A stretch of DNA of 60,486 bases from CAYLMG01 sp964464635 (GTDB taxonomy: Bacteria > Planctomycetota > Phycisphaerae > Sedimentisphaerales > Anaerobacaceae): NCBI GenBank assembly GCA_964464635.1, contig CAYXGT010000004.1:1-60486 (forward strand), given 5' to 3'. Below the pieces are notes generated by a model that did not search any database, was not told where the DNA came from, and saw only the letters and a program-made list of their open reading frames with translations. Of this stretch, positions 34,863 through 43,775 are shown one piece after another. How positions within the stretch are numbered: position 1 is the stretch's first letter; each line of letters starts with the position of its first letter. Both the position numbers and the translations under genes were made by a program.

Positions 34863-35076
34863 AGAGACCCTCTTAAAAAAGTTATAATAATCGAACCGGG
34901 TTTTTAATAATACTAATGAACAAAGCTGTATAGTCAATAATCATTTTGCTGAAATGGAGTTGTTGCAAGCATTATATTTGGTTTGTTTTTGCTTTACGTG
35001 GGCAAGCTGTTCTGGGACAATAATGTTCTGAATATTGTTTTGTGTTAATTGTCAGCCGGCAAAGGAGATTGAAATT

Positions 35077-35625
35077 ATGTGGATTGTTATTGCTGTAATT
35101 GCGGTGGTTTTGGTTGTTATTGTATTGATTTATAACAGCCTGATCGCAAAGAAGAACAGGGTAGCGAGTGTTTTCAGCACAATCGATGTTATGCTCAAGA
35201 AAAGATATGATCTTGTACCGCAGCTTGTCGAGACGGTCAAAGGATACGTACAACACGAGAGGGGCCTTCTGGAGAGGATAACCGAGCTTCGCTCGAAGGC
35301 TGCTGCCGGCAGGATGAGTGATAATGATGCAGTTATTTTGAATAATGAATTGGCGAAGCTGTTGAGCAGGCTGTTTGTAGTTGTGGAGAATTACCCTCAG
35401 TTGAAGGCAAATGAGAATTTTATGCACCTGCAGAGAACGCTCACCGAGCTCGAAGAGCAGCTCTCGGCGGCAAGGCGGGCGTTTAACGCTGCTGTCAACG
35501 ACTATAACAATGCGGTTGAGATGTTCCCGACTAACATCGCAGCCTCGATGATGGCCTACAGGAGAAAAGATTATTTCGAAATCGCCGAGGATGAACGCAA
35601 GAAGGTCGATATAAATATTAAATAA
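35077..35625 (+). CDS. lemA: LemA family protein
   Basis: 182 residues from the ATG after AAAGGAGATT. One membrane helix at the N-terminus (IVIAVIAVVLVVIVLIYN) is followed by the LemA domain: FSTIDVMLKKRYDLVPQLVE, VKGYVQHERGLLERI, VENYPQLKANENFMHLQ and AFNAAVNDYNNAVEMFPTN. LemA proteins are helical, anchored to the inner membrane, and of unclear role. In many genomes lemA is followed directly by a DUF3137 gene. Here that gene (39302) is separated by about 3.7 kb. Confidence 0.95.
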   Translation: MWIVIAVIAVVLVVIVLIYNSLIAKKNRVASVFSTIDVMLKKRYDLVPQLVETVKGYVQHERGLLERITELRSKAAAGRMSDNDAVILNNELAKLLSRLFVVVENYPQLKANENFMHLQRTLTELEEQLSAARRAFNAAVNDYNNAVEMFPTNIAASMMAYRRKDYFEIAEDERKKVDINIK

Positions 35626-36042
35626 GAATATTAATCCGCAGACGACGCAGATTATTTTTCACCACAGAGGTCAAAGTCATAGGGACTCCTTACGGAGAGA
35701 ACGCAGAAATATTATATCATAAATACTTGACTGTTCCTTTTTTAAATAGGTAAACGTCCCCAATTATTAATTTTGTATATTTGAAATTTGATTTTTTATA
35801 TTTGATTTATCTCCGCGTTCTCGGCGACCTCTGCGGTTAATATTTTCACTTTTTTTGTCTTATATTTTCATTGAAATCTGTGAAATCAGTGGCCAAATTT
35901 CTTTTTTATTTTTACTTTGTATATTTGAGATTTGATTTTTTATATTTGATTTGTCTCTGAGGTCTCTGCGAGCTCAGCGGTAAAAAAATCCGTGCGAATC
36001 CGTGTAATCCGTGGTTGCAAAATTATTATTTTTTCATTGATT
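35626..36042. repeat. Intergenic repeat-rich stretch after lemA
   Basis: No gene is seen. A 40-bp A/T-rich word beginning tttgtatatttga occurs at about 35772 and again at about 35916 with one or two changes. It is each time followed by a tctccgcgttctc / tctctgcgagctc-type stretch. A word of the type cacagaggtcaaagtcatag sits at about 35660. Such words in inverted or direct order are typical of dispersed non-coding repeats. Confidence 0.6.
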
Positions 36043-36210
36043 ATATCGCCTTAATTTGTATAATACCAATAATTGGGGGAGGCCCCGAAAACAGGGCTGC
36101 GGAGTCCCGCACGAAAGGCCAGCAGGCCAAGTCAAATATAATTGCAACTTCTTATTTATCAAGGATTTATAAATGTTCACGAGTATCAAGCATCTAGAAT
36201 CCAGCATTAA
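36043..36210 (+). repeat. Long direct repeat, copy A (island edge)
   Basis: It starts atatcgccttaatttgtata, followed by gggggaggcccc, gggctgcggag and cccgcac. After a variable spacer it ends ggatttataaatg, then ttcacgagtatcaagcatct. Copy B at 38605-38800 has the same blocks in the same order and direction. No ORF is supported. Confidence 0.75.
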
Positions 36211-36452
36211 TAATCCTACCTCCACCCCCACTTCATCATTCCTTGTTCCTTGTTGGATACTTGTCCGGCGTAGCCTTGGCGAAGACGGATTCAATATTCG
36301 TTTTTCCCTTCGCCCTCTTTTAAGGTTTTTATGTTTGCGATTACGGCTCGGTGCATGCGAGCCCGTTATTACTAAAGTATCGCTGGGTTTTTGAAGTTTA
36401 TTATGCCATCATAATTTATATCACTGGTTAGATACGCACGATTTTTGCTACT

Positions 36453-36872
36453 TTACCGGCCAGTCGTATGGACGTACGACAGCCAAACATTCGTGAATTC
36501 CAACAGATCTTCATAGTTGATCTTACCATCTTCATATAGATCAGCAGGCAGTCCGCTGCCAGTTTGCATCCAGAAAGTAGCGAACCTTGCGAAGTCCTTA
36601 AATTCGACTATGCCTAAATGTGCGCTGGGCACGAAACCACCCAACAGTTCATATTGACCACCTTCTGAGTATGGTGCATTTTGCTGACCTATCATGCCGA
36701 TTAAAGTATATTGTTTACCACTGCTTATTCCGCCGCCATCAATAGTATGCTGCTGCAACGTATTAGCTACGCTGCTCTGGGAAAAAGACCAGGAAAATAG
36801 AACAGTAGTTCCCAAGAAAACAAAACATACTATTTTGGCTGTTATCATTTTATGGAGCTTTGATTTTAACAT
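36453..36872 (-). CDS. Short secreted protein with dockerin-like tail
   Basis: 139 residues. The signal peptide runs to SWSFSQSSVA. The middle TIDGGGISSGKQYTLIGMIG and GGQYELLGGFVPSAH form the short beta module often seen in planctomycete secreted proteins. The C-terminus is a dockerin-like pair (VEFKDFARFATFWMQ and DLYEDGKINYEDLLEFTNVW). The latter half has Asp/Asn at the loop positions of a calcium site. No enzyme motif is present. It lies in the island between lemA and DUF3137. Confidence 0.8.
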   Translation of the reverse strand: MLKSKLHKMITAKIVCFVFLGTTVLFSWSFSQSSVANTLQQHTIDGGGISSGKQYTLIGMIGQQNAPYSEGGQYELLGGFVPSAHLGIVEFKDFARFATFWMQTGSGLPADLYEDGKINYEDLLEFTNVWLSYVHTTGR

Positions 36873-37055
36873 TAATAAATCTCCTTAGAATTAACATTCA
36901 CTATCAGACTAATTATAAATTCAAATACAAATATAAGCCTGCTCCGTGTCACTGTCATTTTCCTCTCTTGAAACTTTTATTGTACTTGTTCCCAAAATGG
37001 TCCATGGTAAGAATCTGACTGTACCGTCGTAAATTTAAAAAAGATTAGCGTATTT

Positions 37056-38189
37056 TTATTCTCCCACTGGCACCCACCAAATTCTTGCCGAACCATAAGA
37101 GCCGTTATCATCAACCATCCAATAATCACCCTTTTTTACTGGAATACAAAAAGGATACTGGTTACCGCCTGTTATACTACCGGCAGAATAAATATGAGCT
37201 ATAACCGTAGTCGGAGGACTTTCGGAACCTGAAAGTATTTCACAAATATCGCCGTCATCAAGATTTGATGTATTCCCGAACACAAAACCATCGGTTGCTG
37301 CAAAATATGTCGCGTTGTTTTCTTTGCTCGCCCGGGAACCGAAAGCAAGAGATTCCCAACTGGCAAGGCCACTGGAGTTCGATGTAAGGACTCTGCCTTC
37401 TGCTTGTGTGCCATCGGTAATCTTAATTTTACCATTAACATCCAACTTCGATGCCGGACTCGTCGTCCCGATACCAACATTGCCCGAAAACGCAGCATCG
37501 CCCGCTACATCCAGCTCCTGAGAAGGGCTCGTTTTCCCAATGCCAACCCTGCTACTTGAAAAATCGCCGTATATCAGAACATCATCACGCGAATTGGCAA
37601 TGTACAGCTTGTCCGAGCCGGTTTCATAGTAACCTGCCTCGAAACCGATAAAAATATTGCTATTTCCCGTGGTGTTAGAGAAGCCTGCCTGGTATCCTAA
37701 AAATGTGTTGTTATTGCCTGTAGTAGTTCCTCCTGTCTCCAAACCAACAAGAGTATTACCGTCGTGCACTAATAGGCCGCGTGTTTGCTGAGAGTACAGT
37801 GAATATGGAACGGGTGTTATCTTTTGCCGTGGGCTCAGTTCTGTAAATTCGCATGGATCATTCTGATCTCCAGGTCTTACACCTATCTGAAGCCATCTGG
37901 CATCACCATTAAAAACACTGCTGCCGAAATCTAATTCTACCGTAAAGTAGCCATCGAAGACATCCACGTCGGGAACATTTACATCGTTGCCCAGCTCCGT
38001 GCCATCGTCGTTCATATCGAAAAGACCGAACGAAAAATCATACTGCCCATTGGCAGGAATGTCTTCATCAAAGAGCATGCCAATGTAGGTAAATGCTGTA
38101 CCCATGCTTTCTGCATAGGCTCCGCTGCCTTGGCTAATTACAATCACCAGGGCAACAGCCAAAAATGAGACTAATCTTAAATTCTTCAT
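37056..38189 (-). CDS. Secreted YadA-head/tail-fibre-like repeat protein
   Basis: 377 residues. Signal peptide: LRLVSFLAVALVIVISQGSG. After a beta domain (YDFSFGLFDMNDDGTELGND) comes the run TFLGYQAGFSNTTGNSN and IFIGFEAGYYETGSDKL, the trimeric head-type repeats seen in adhesins and phage tail fibres. LDVAGDAAFSGNVGIGTTSP follows and ends in a self-processing-like or anchor domain. The protein is probably an extracellular fibrous or adhesive structure. No membrane anchor is seen. Above the start are AGGAGG and a 400-nt A/T-rich leader without another gene. Confidence 0.8.
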   Translation of the reverse strand: MKNLRLVSFLAVALVIVISQGSGAYAESMGTAFTYIGMLFDEDIPANGQYDFSFGLFDMNDDGTELGNDVNVPDVDVFDGYFTVELDFGSSVFNGDARWLQIGVRPGDQNDPCEFTELSPRQKITPVPYSLYSQQTRGLLVHDGNTLVGLETGGTTTGNNNTFLGYQAGFSNTTGNSNIFIGFEAGYYETGSDKLYIANSRDDVLIYGDFSSSRVGIGKTSPSQELDVAGDAAFSGNVGIGTTSPASKLDVNGKIKITDGTQAEGRVLTSNSSGLASWESLAFGSRASKENNATYFAATDGFVFGNTSNLDDGDICEILSGSESPPTTVIAHIYSAGSITGGNQYPFCIPVKKGDYWMVDDNGSYGSARIWWVPVGE

Positions 38190-38604
38190 TTTTAATCCTC
38201 CTTAGAGAAAGTAAAAACATTATTTTTAAAAGGTCACCCTTCATATACGGCACTTTTTAAAGTAAAGATTGAACAACCATTGCGGAAAAAAATTGTTGTA
38301 CCTAAAATGATAGATATAGTATGATTTATATCTGAATGTTTACTTCCTCCTGAAGCATCTTGTTGACTTTCACACCTCCTCATTGCTTTTCCTATCCGAT
38401 AAGAAGCTATAGTGGGAGTTGACAGAAACCTCCTGCTTCCGTGGAAATATTCCATTTAGTATATTAAATGCCTTAACATTTGTCAATCAAAATCTCAAAT
38501 TTTCTGGGCAAGAATCACTATTTCGCAATACCGCCCCCCCCAAGCTCCCCTCTGTCTTCTGAATTCTGGATTCTGACTTCTGAATTCTTTTTTTATTATT
38601 GAAC
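38190..38604. other. Leader/intergenic stretch upstream of the repeat protein
   Basis: No gene is supported. A purine-rich block (aggaggtgtgaaagtc, minus strand, near 38370) is within the leader of the 37056-38189 gene. A poly-C run occurs near 38536. A tandem of ctgaattctgg / ctgacttctgaattc words is at about 38560-38590. No riboswitch consensus was recognised. Confidence 0.4.
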
Positions 38605-38800
38605 ATATCGCCTTAATTGGTATAATACTCCTAACTGGGGGAGGCCCCATTCCGGGGCTGCGGAGCTCCGCACGTTTAAGAACAGCCCGCCCTGAGCTTG
38701 CCGAATGGGCAGTTCAAGTCATAATTTATTAGTAACTTCTTTTATATTAAGGACTTATAAATGTCCACGAGAATCCAGCATCTGGAATCGAGTATCAAAT
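38605..38800 (+). repeat. Long direct repeat, copy B (island edge)
   Basis: Homologous with 36043-36210: atatcgccttaattggtata, gggggaggcccc, then ggggctgcggag and the perfect palindrome tgcggagctccgca near 38656, and the end block gacttataaatgtccacgag. Copies A and B are about 2.56 kb apart and enclose two secreted-protein genes. Confidence 0.75.
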
Positions 38801-38890
38801 ATCGAGATTACAGTTACTTACGTGCCTATAAGGCACCTCTACATCTGTCGAGAAAGCTCTACAAATCAACCCTTTTTATGCAAAACAAAG

Positions 38891-39141
38891 CCAATTTGTA
38901 CCACGGATTTGGCGCCCGTGTGTCATCGCTAAGTGTCTGTAATATAAGAAGATATGTAAATGTACACCCTGTCGGTTTACACGAAAACCGCCCAAAAAAC
39001 GAACCCAAACGAACCCAAAACGAACCCAATTCGTATCACGGGCATCCTGCCCGTGGCTCATCGCTAAGTATCTGTGGTATAAGCAGATATGTAAATGTAT
39101 GTCCTTCTGGATTATCCGAAAACGAGCGAAAAAACGAACCC
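38891..39141 (+). repeat. Tandem repeat, two units of 116 bp with a 135-bp period
   Basis: Units at 38891-39006 and 39026-39141 align block by block: ccaatt(t/c)gta(c/t)cacgg, then (c)ccgtg, tcatcgctaagt, a(g/t)atatgtaaatgta, and ending aaaaaacgaaccc. In unit 2 cacgggcatcctgcccgtg forms a perfect hairpin, and unit 1 has a looser one. A weak open frame (NEPNSYHGHPARG) crosses it, but I judge it non-coding. Confidence 0.75.
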
Positions 39142-39301
39142 AATTTCAAACCCAATTCTGTTAAAATAGGTAACCTCCGACGGCCCACTCCATCCAGAAA
39201 CGTTTTTCGATTTTATTCTGTATTCTGTGTTCTGTGTCCTGTATCCTTTTTTGTGCCGATTATGACTATAAACTGCTGGCAGATGTTCGAAAGGAGTCCT
39301 A

Positions 39302-40258
39302 ATGAAGACGGTTGAAGAGTTGCATGAGTTTTTTCGCACTGAGCTGCTGACAGATTTACAGGTGATTGAGCGGCAGCGCAGAAAAGTTGCCGGCCGGGTC
39401 GCGACAGCCGCGGCTGTTATTTTCGGCTTAGTGGCGGTTTTTGCAATTGCTTTGATTGCCGGAAGCGGTGAGTTTGGTTTTATTATATTGGCGATGGTAA
39501 TAGGTACAATGGTATTTATATTCGTATGCAGGGCGATAACAAAAGGCTATGTCTCGGATTTTAAGGCAGGGCTGATAAGAAGAATTGTCCGTTTTATAGA
39601 TGAGCATCTCAGCTATGAGCCTGCGGAGTGCATACCAAAGTCCGTCTTTATGGCCTCGAAGATATTTCAGACTAAGCCGAACCGCTATAAGGGTGACGAC
39701 CTTGTGGCCGGTAAGATTGGTGCCACACAGATACGATTTTCAGAGCTGGATGCGGTTCATGAGAGCGGCTCAGGCAAGGATCGAAGCAGGGTTACGATTT
39801 TTAAGGGTCTGTTTTTTATAGCGGACTTCAATAAAAATTTCAGAACGGAGACGGTTGTGCTGCCTGATACTGCCCAGAAGCTTTTCGGCAGACTGGGTCA
39901 GAAACTGCAGTCGATGAACGTTTTCAGAGGACAGCTTATCAAGCTTGAGGACATCGAATTTGAGAAGCACTTTGTCGTTTATGGCGAGGACCAGGTTGAG
40001 GCCAGATACATCTTGTCACCGGGCCTGATGAAAAGAATTGTGGACTTCAGGCAGAAAACCAGCCAGAAAGTATATTTATCCTTTGTCGGCTCGATGGTGT
40101 TCGTAGCGATTTGGCTAAACCGGAATCTTTTTGAGCCGCGGTTATTTAATACGCTACTTGATTTCGAACCTATAAGGCAGTACTTCGAGGACCTTCAGCT
40201 TGCGATAGGGATTGTGGATGATTTGAATTTGAACACGCGCATCTGGAGCAGGCAGTGA
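39302..40258 (+). CDS. DUF3137 domain protein
   Basis: 318 residues. The start KTVEELHEFFRTELLTDLQV has two membrane helices (AAAVIFGLVAVFAIALIAG and FIILAMVIGTMVFIFVCRAI) in the first 85 residues. The soluble DUF3137-type core includes ARYILSPGLMKRIVDFRQKT and KVYLSFVGSMVFVAIW near the end. The family normally lies directly behind lemA and is of unknown role. GGAG lies before the ATG. Confidence 0.88.
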   Translation: MKTVEELHEFFRTELLTDLQVIERQRRKVAGRVATAAAVIFGLVAVFAIALIAGSGEFGFIILAMVIGTMVFIFVCRAITKGYVSDFKAGLIRRIVRFIDEHLSYEPAECIPKSVFMASKIFQTKPNRYKGDDLVAGKIGATQIRFSELDAVHESGSGKDRSRVTIFKGLFFIADFNKNFRTETVVLPDTAQKLFGRLGQKLQSMNVFRGQLIKLEDIEFEKHFVVYGEDQVEARYILSPGLMKRIVDFRQKTSQKVYLSFVGSMVFVAIWLNRNLFEPRLFNTLLDFEPIRQYFEDLQLAIGIVDDLNLNTRIWSRQ

Positions 40259-40297
40259 GGCGGTTTGGTGACATTGAGCAGGTAACGGAGTAGTTTG

Positions 40298-42268
40298 ATG
40301 GCGATAGTGACATTGTGTGATATACATAAATCGTTCGGGTCCGAGATCGTATTCGATAAGCTTAACCTTCAGCTCCAGCCGGGTGAAAAGGTCGGGATGG
40401 TTGGGGTGAACGGTTCGGGTAAAAGCACTATTCTGAAACTGATTACCGGCCAGGTTGCGCCTGATAAGGGCGAGATTATACAACAAAAAGGGCTCCGGAT
40501 CGGATATTTGGCACAGGAGGCGAGTCTCGATAGGGGCAGGACGGTAATCGAAGAGATGTACGCGGCTCTGGAAGCTGTTTTTGCGCTGCATGATAAGATT
40601 CATAAGGTCTCGAAAGAAATGGAGCGGCTGGAGGCCAAGGCGTTAAAAAGGAAAATGCAGCAGTATGACCGGCTGCTGCACAGCTTCGAGCTGGAGGGCG
40701 GATATGAGTATGAGATACGGATAAGGGTAACGCTGGCAGGGCTCGGTTTCGAGCAGAATCAGTTCGAAGATAAGGTATCATCTTTGAGCGGCGGACAGTT
40801 GTCAAGGCTCGGATTGGCGAAGGTTCTGATGCAGGAAAGCAAACTTCTGCTGCTGGATGAGCCGACGAATCATCTTGATTTGCAGGCGACGGAATGGCTG
40901 GAAAAGTTCCTCAGCAGCTACAAAGGTGCTGTGGTTGTGATAAGTCATGACCGGTATCTGCTTGACCGGATAGCGGAGAATATAATTGAGGTGGGCGATC
41001 GCAGGGCGAAGGTCTGGAAAGGCAACTACAGCAATTATCTTGCGTCGAAGCAGGTAATTGCAATTGAAAAGCAGAGGCAGTACAAGCAGCGGGCGGAAAT
41101 GGTTGAGCAGACGGTCGATTTTATCGCCCGTAATAAAGACCAGGAGGGAATGCGTGGTACGGCACGCGGCAGAAAGAAAAGGTTAAAAAGGTTGTTGAAA
41201 GAAAATCCTGATTTTCTTGAGAAGCCGCGAGAGCAGAAGACAATCAGTTTTTCCTTCTCGAAAAGACAGAGCCGCAGCGAGCTTGTTCTTCGATGTGAGG
41301 GTCTGAGCAAATGTTTCGGTGATAAAAAGTTATTCGAGGCTTTGAGCTTCGATATTCTGCGCGGGCAGCGGTTTTGTATTACGGGGCCTAACGGCAGCGG
41401 TAAGACAACTTTTCTCAAGCTTGCCCTCGGTGAGCTTGAGCCTTCCGCAGGGACGATTCGGATGGGCGAGAATCTGAGTATCGGCTATCTTGACCAGCAT
41501 TCGTTAACGCTCGATGCGAACAGGACGGTTCTGGATGAGGCATTGTCGGCCGAACCAAAACTTTCCACTGAGCAGGTTCGCTCGGTACTGGGGACATTTT
41601 TGTTCTGCGGCGACGATGTTTTCAAAAGGTGCGGTGAGGTCAGCGGCGGTCAGCAGAGTCGTTTGATGCTGTGCAAGCTTGTCTTGAGCAGGCCTGATGT
41701 GCTGATACTGGATGAGCCGACAAATCATCTGGATATACAGTCGCGGGAGATGCTCGAGCGGGGGTTGGCTGAATACGGGGGGACAATTATTGCGGTCAGT
41801 CATGACAGGTTTTTTCTGGACAGGATAGCAGAGAGGCTTCTTGTGATGGGTATAGGCCGGGACGGCAGCAGGGAGATTGGAAATGCGGAGATGTTTTCGG
41901 GAATTGAGGTCTATTCGCTTTATTCAAAAGAGATTTCTCGTCGCAGAGAACAGGCCCAGGAAGAGAAATTCGGCAAAGCCAGGAAAGACCGTAAGGGAAC
42001 AAAAGAGCAAAAGAACAAGACACCGGAAGAATTGAAGCGGTTCAATAAATACTCGGCTGAACAGATTGAGCAGATGATTATCGAGCTCGAGCAGGAAATA
42101 GCCCAGATGAGGGAGCGTTTCGGAGAGGGTGAAATTTATAAGAATGTTCAGCTTCTGCAGCGGCTGCAAAAGGATTACGAAAATAAGAACACCGAGCTCG
42201 AGCTTTTTTATCGTGTGTACGAATGGCGGGCAAAGCTGCCTCCTAAGGAAGGCACAGAGGAGCAATGA
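40298..42268 (+). CDS. ABC-F family ATP-binding protein
   Basis: 656 residues with two ABC domains and no membrane segment. Walker A: GVNGSGKSTILKL and GPNGSGKTTFLKL. Signatures: LSGGQLSRLGLAKVL and VSGGQQSRLMLCKLV. Walker B plus D-loop: LLLDEPTNHLDLQ and LILDEPTNHLDIQ. The linker between the domains contains RGRKKRLKRLLKENPDFL. A C-terminal coiled coil (IEQMIIELEQEIAQMRERFG) suggests the Uup/EttA-type group that acts on the ribosome. ABC-F proteins relieve translation stalls or protect from ribosomal antibiotics. It starts at ATG 40298, with the preceding in-frame TTG one codon earlier. Confidence 0.95.
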   Translation: MAIVTLCDIHKSFGSEIVFDKLNLQLQPGEKVGMVGVNGSGKSTILKLITGQVAPDKGEIIQQKGLRIGYLAQEASLDRGRTVIEEMYAALEAVFALHDKIHKVSKEMERLEAKALKRKMQQYDRLLHSFELEGGYEYEIRIRVTLAGLGFEQNQFEDKVSSLSGGQLSRLGLAKVLMQESKLLLLDEPTNHLDLQATEWLEKFLSSYKGAVVVISHDRYLLDRIAENIIEVGDRRAKVWKGNYSNYLASKQVIAIEKQRQYKQRAEMVEQTVDFIARNKDQEGMRGTARGRKKRLKRLLKENPDFLEKPREQKTISFSFSKRQSRSELVLRCEGLSKCFGDKKLFEALSFDILRGQRFCITGPNGSGKTTFLKLALGELEPSAGTIRMGENLSIGYLDQHSLTLDANRTVLDEALSAEPKLSTEQVRSVLGTFLFCGDDVFKRCGEVSGGQQSRLMLCKLVLSRPDVLILDEPTNHLDIQSREMLERGLAEYGGTIIAVSHDRFFLDRIAERLLVMGIGRDGSREIGNAEMFSGIEVYSLYSKEISRRREQAQEEKFGKARKDRKGTKEQKNKTPEELKRFNKYSAEQIEQMIIELEQEIAQMRERFGEGEIYKNVQLLQRLQKDYENKNTELELFYRVYEWRAKLPPKEGTEEQ

Positions 42269-42291
42269 CCGGCCCGGGAGAAGGAGCGAGA

Positions 42292-42927
42292 TTATTTTAG
42301 CTCGACCGACCAGTATGCGTGGTCGAGGAATTGTTTCCAGCTTCGGTATCGTTCGTGGCCGAGATGGACGTGGATTAGGGGATTATTTTTGGGTTTTAGA
42401 GGTTTTTTCACGAGTGACATATTCGCCTGTTTCGGCAGTCGGCCGCCTTTTTTAACGTTGCAGTTTGTGCAGGCACAGACGATATTCTCCCAGTTGGATT
42501 TTCCGCCCATACTGCGCGGTATGATGTGGTCGAGTGACAGCTCGGTTGTGGGGAATTTTTTCCCGCAGTACTGGCAGTGGTTTCTGTCGCGGGCGAAGAT
42601 GTTCCGGCGGTTGAATTTGACATTGTTTTTCGGGAGGCGGTCGTAAAACAGCAGGCGAATGATTCTTGGCACGGCGATATGCAAATTGACGGTTGAGACC
42701 CAGTCCTGGCCGTCCGGTTCGAAGTTTCGCTTGAACTGGCTTACTTCGCACCAGCTTTGGAAATTGTAATTGTAGAAGTTGCCTGCCTCGGGACAGACGA
42801 CTTCAGCGAGCTGGCGGAACAGCAGAGAAAATGCTCTTTTGGCCCCGACGATTCGGACGGCCATATAGTGCTTGTTCAGGACAAGCACACTGCAGTTTAA
42901 TGCTGATTGTGGTTTATAAGCAATCAT
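42292..42927 (-). CDS. HNH endonuclease
   Basis: 211 residues from the ATG 42927 (a GTG at 42963 would add 12). The N-terminal conserved segment is NCSVLVLNKHYMAVRIVGAK. The HNH core is RDRNHCQYCGKKFPTTELSL, then DHIIPRSMGGKSNWENIVCA with two CxxC pairs (C-Q-Y-C and C-T-N-C). The HNH fold needs a divalent metal and nicks or cuts DNA. No mobile element, intron or toxin gene is next to it. The class is a common chromosomal planctomycete/actinobacterial HNH type. It is convergent with the ABC-F gene. Confidence 0.92.
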   Translation of the reverse strand: MIAYKPQSALNCSVLVLNKHYMAVRIVGAKRAFSLLFRQLAEVVCPEAGNFYNYNFQSWCEVSQFKRNFEPDGQDWVSTVNLHIAVPRIIRLLFYDRLPKNNVKFNRRNIFARDRNHCQYCGKKFPTTELSLDHIIPRSMGGKSNWENIVCACTNCNVKKGGRLPKQANMSLVKKPLKPKNNPLIHVHLGHERYRSWKQFLDHAYWSVELK

Positions 42928-43091
42928 AAATTTTTTAGTATATCCTGCTTTTGCGGGATACACCTTTTCAGGGCGTTATCTTTCAGCTTGCAGCTTTTGG
43001 TTCCGGGCTGCAGGATTCAGTGAAAAAGAGTTGTTAAAAATGGGCTGCCGTGGACTATGAAAACTACAGTCAACAGTGCTTTTTGAAGCGT

Positions 43092-43337
43092 TTATTCTTC
43101 GTCATTTTCTTTTTTCTCGGTAGCGGCCTCTTTTTTCGCCGACTTTTCGACGTTTTCAGCCCTTAGTCCTTTTTCACCCTCGACGATATCGAAGCTGACT
43201 GTATCGCCTTCCCTTAGAGTTTTAAATCCCTGCCCGGAGATATTAGCATAATGTACGAACACGTCCCGGCCGTCATCGGTGGCTATGAAACCGTAACCCT
43301 TTTTTGGATTGAACCACTTAACTGTTCCTTCTGCCAT
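43092..43337 (-). CDS. Cold-shock protein with acidic-basic tail
   Basis: 81 residues. The cold-shock domain occupies the first 64: GTVKWFNPKKGYGFIATDD, DVFVHYANISG and SFDIVEGEKGLRAENVE. About 17 more Lys/Glu residues follow (KEAATEKKENDEE). The tail is unlike the plain 67-residue paralogue at 2.4 kb. It may alter RNA affinity. GGAGCG precedes the ATG. It lies near hup and HNH on the same strand. Confidence 0.95.
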   Translation of the reverse strand: MAEGTVKWFNPKKGYGFIATDDGRDVFVHYANISGQGFKTLREGDTVSFDIVEGEKGLRAENVEKSAKKEAATEKKENDEE

Positions 43338-43463
43338 AAAAAACGCTCCTGTTCTATAACGACACCCTTATAGGCTATTTTTCAAATACGCCTGAAAATT
43401 TTACATTTGAGCAGTAGCTGAACTTACGTTTTTGCTGCTCTTTTAACAACCTTTTGTAATCGA

Positions 43464-43775
43464 TTATTTTCCTCTCGTTGAGTCAACTGCGGCCTTTGTG
43501 AGATTGTCTCTCATTAGTCGTCCCATTTTGAATTTAACTGTTCTTTTTGCGGGCACGTTGACACGTTCGAGTGTTTTTGGATTCTGAGCGACCCTGGCAG
43601 TTCTTATCCTAGTCTCGAAGACACCGAAGTCACGAAATTCCAGCCGATTACCTTTTCGAAGCTGCTCAGTTATTTCGTCGAGAAAAGACTGAATTATCTG
43701 TTTGACCAGAATCCTCTTTGCCTGTGTACTTTCAGCTATCTGATCGATAAGTTCTTTCTTTGTAACTGTTGCCAT
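43464..43775 (-). CDS. HU/IHF-family DNA-binding protein
   Basis: 103 residues. Typical motifs: TKKELIDQIAESTQAKRILV, FLDEITEQLRKGNRLEFRDF and the arm VAQNPKTLERVNVPAKRTVK, with VKFKMGRLMRDNL at the end. The proteins dimerise and bend or wrap DNA. The length is a little above the 90 residues of HU, closer to IHF. Which of the two it is cannot be told. GAGGTAG is before the ATG. Confidence 0.93.
   Translation of the reverse strand: MATVTKKELIDQIAESTQAKRILVKQIIQSFLDEITEQLRKGNRLEFRDFGVFETRIRTARVAQNPKTLERVNVPAKRTVKFKMGRLMRDNLTKAAVDSTRGK

Noticed and set aside
38234..38455. 73-codon minus-strand frame upstream of the repeat protein
   Set aside because: No family, lies in a leader region with purine-rich blocks; not supported.
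38891..39141. Possible CRISPR array (repeated units)
   Set aside because: Only two units of 116 bp with no unique short spacers and no cas genes nearby; it is a plain tandem repeat.
38761..39315. 184-codon plus-strand frame (MSTRIQHLESS...)
   Set aside because: It spans the end of one repeat, the 135-bp-period tandem repeat and a pyrimidine-rich tail, and runs into the DUF3137 start; better explained as repeat DNA.
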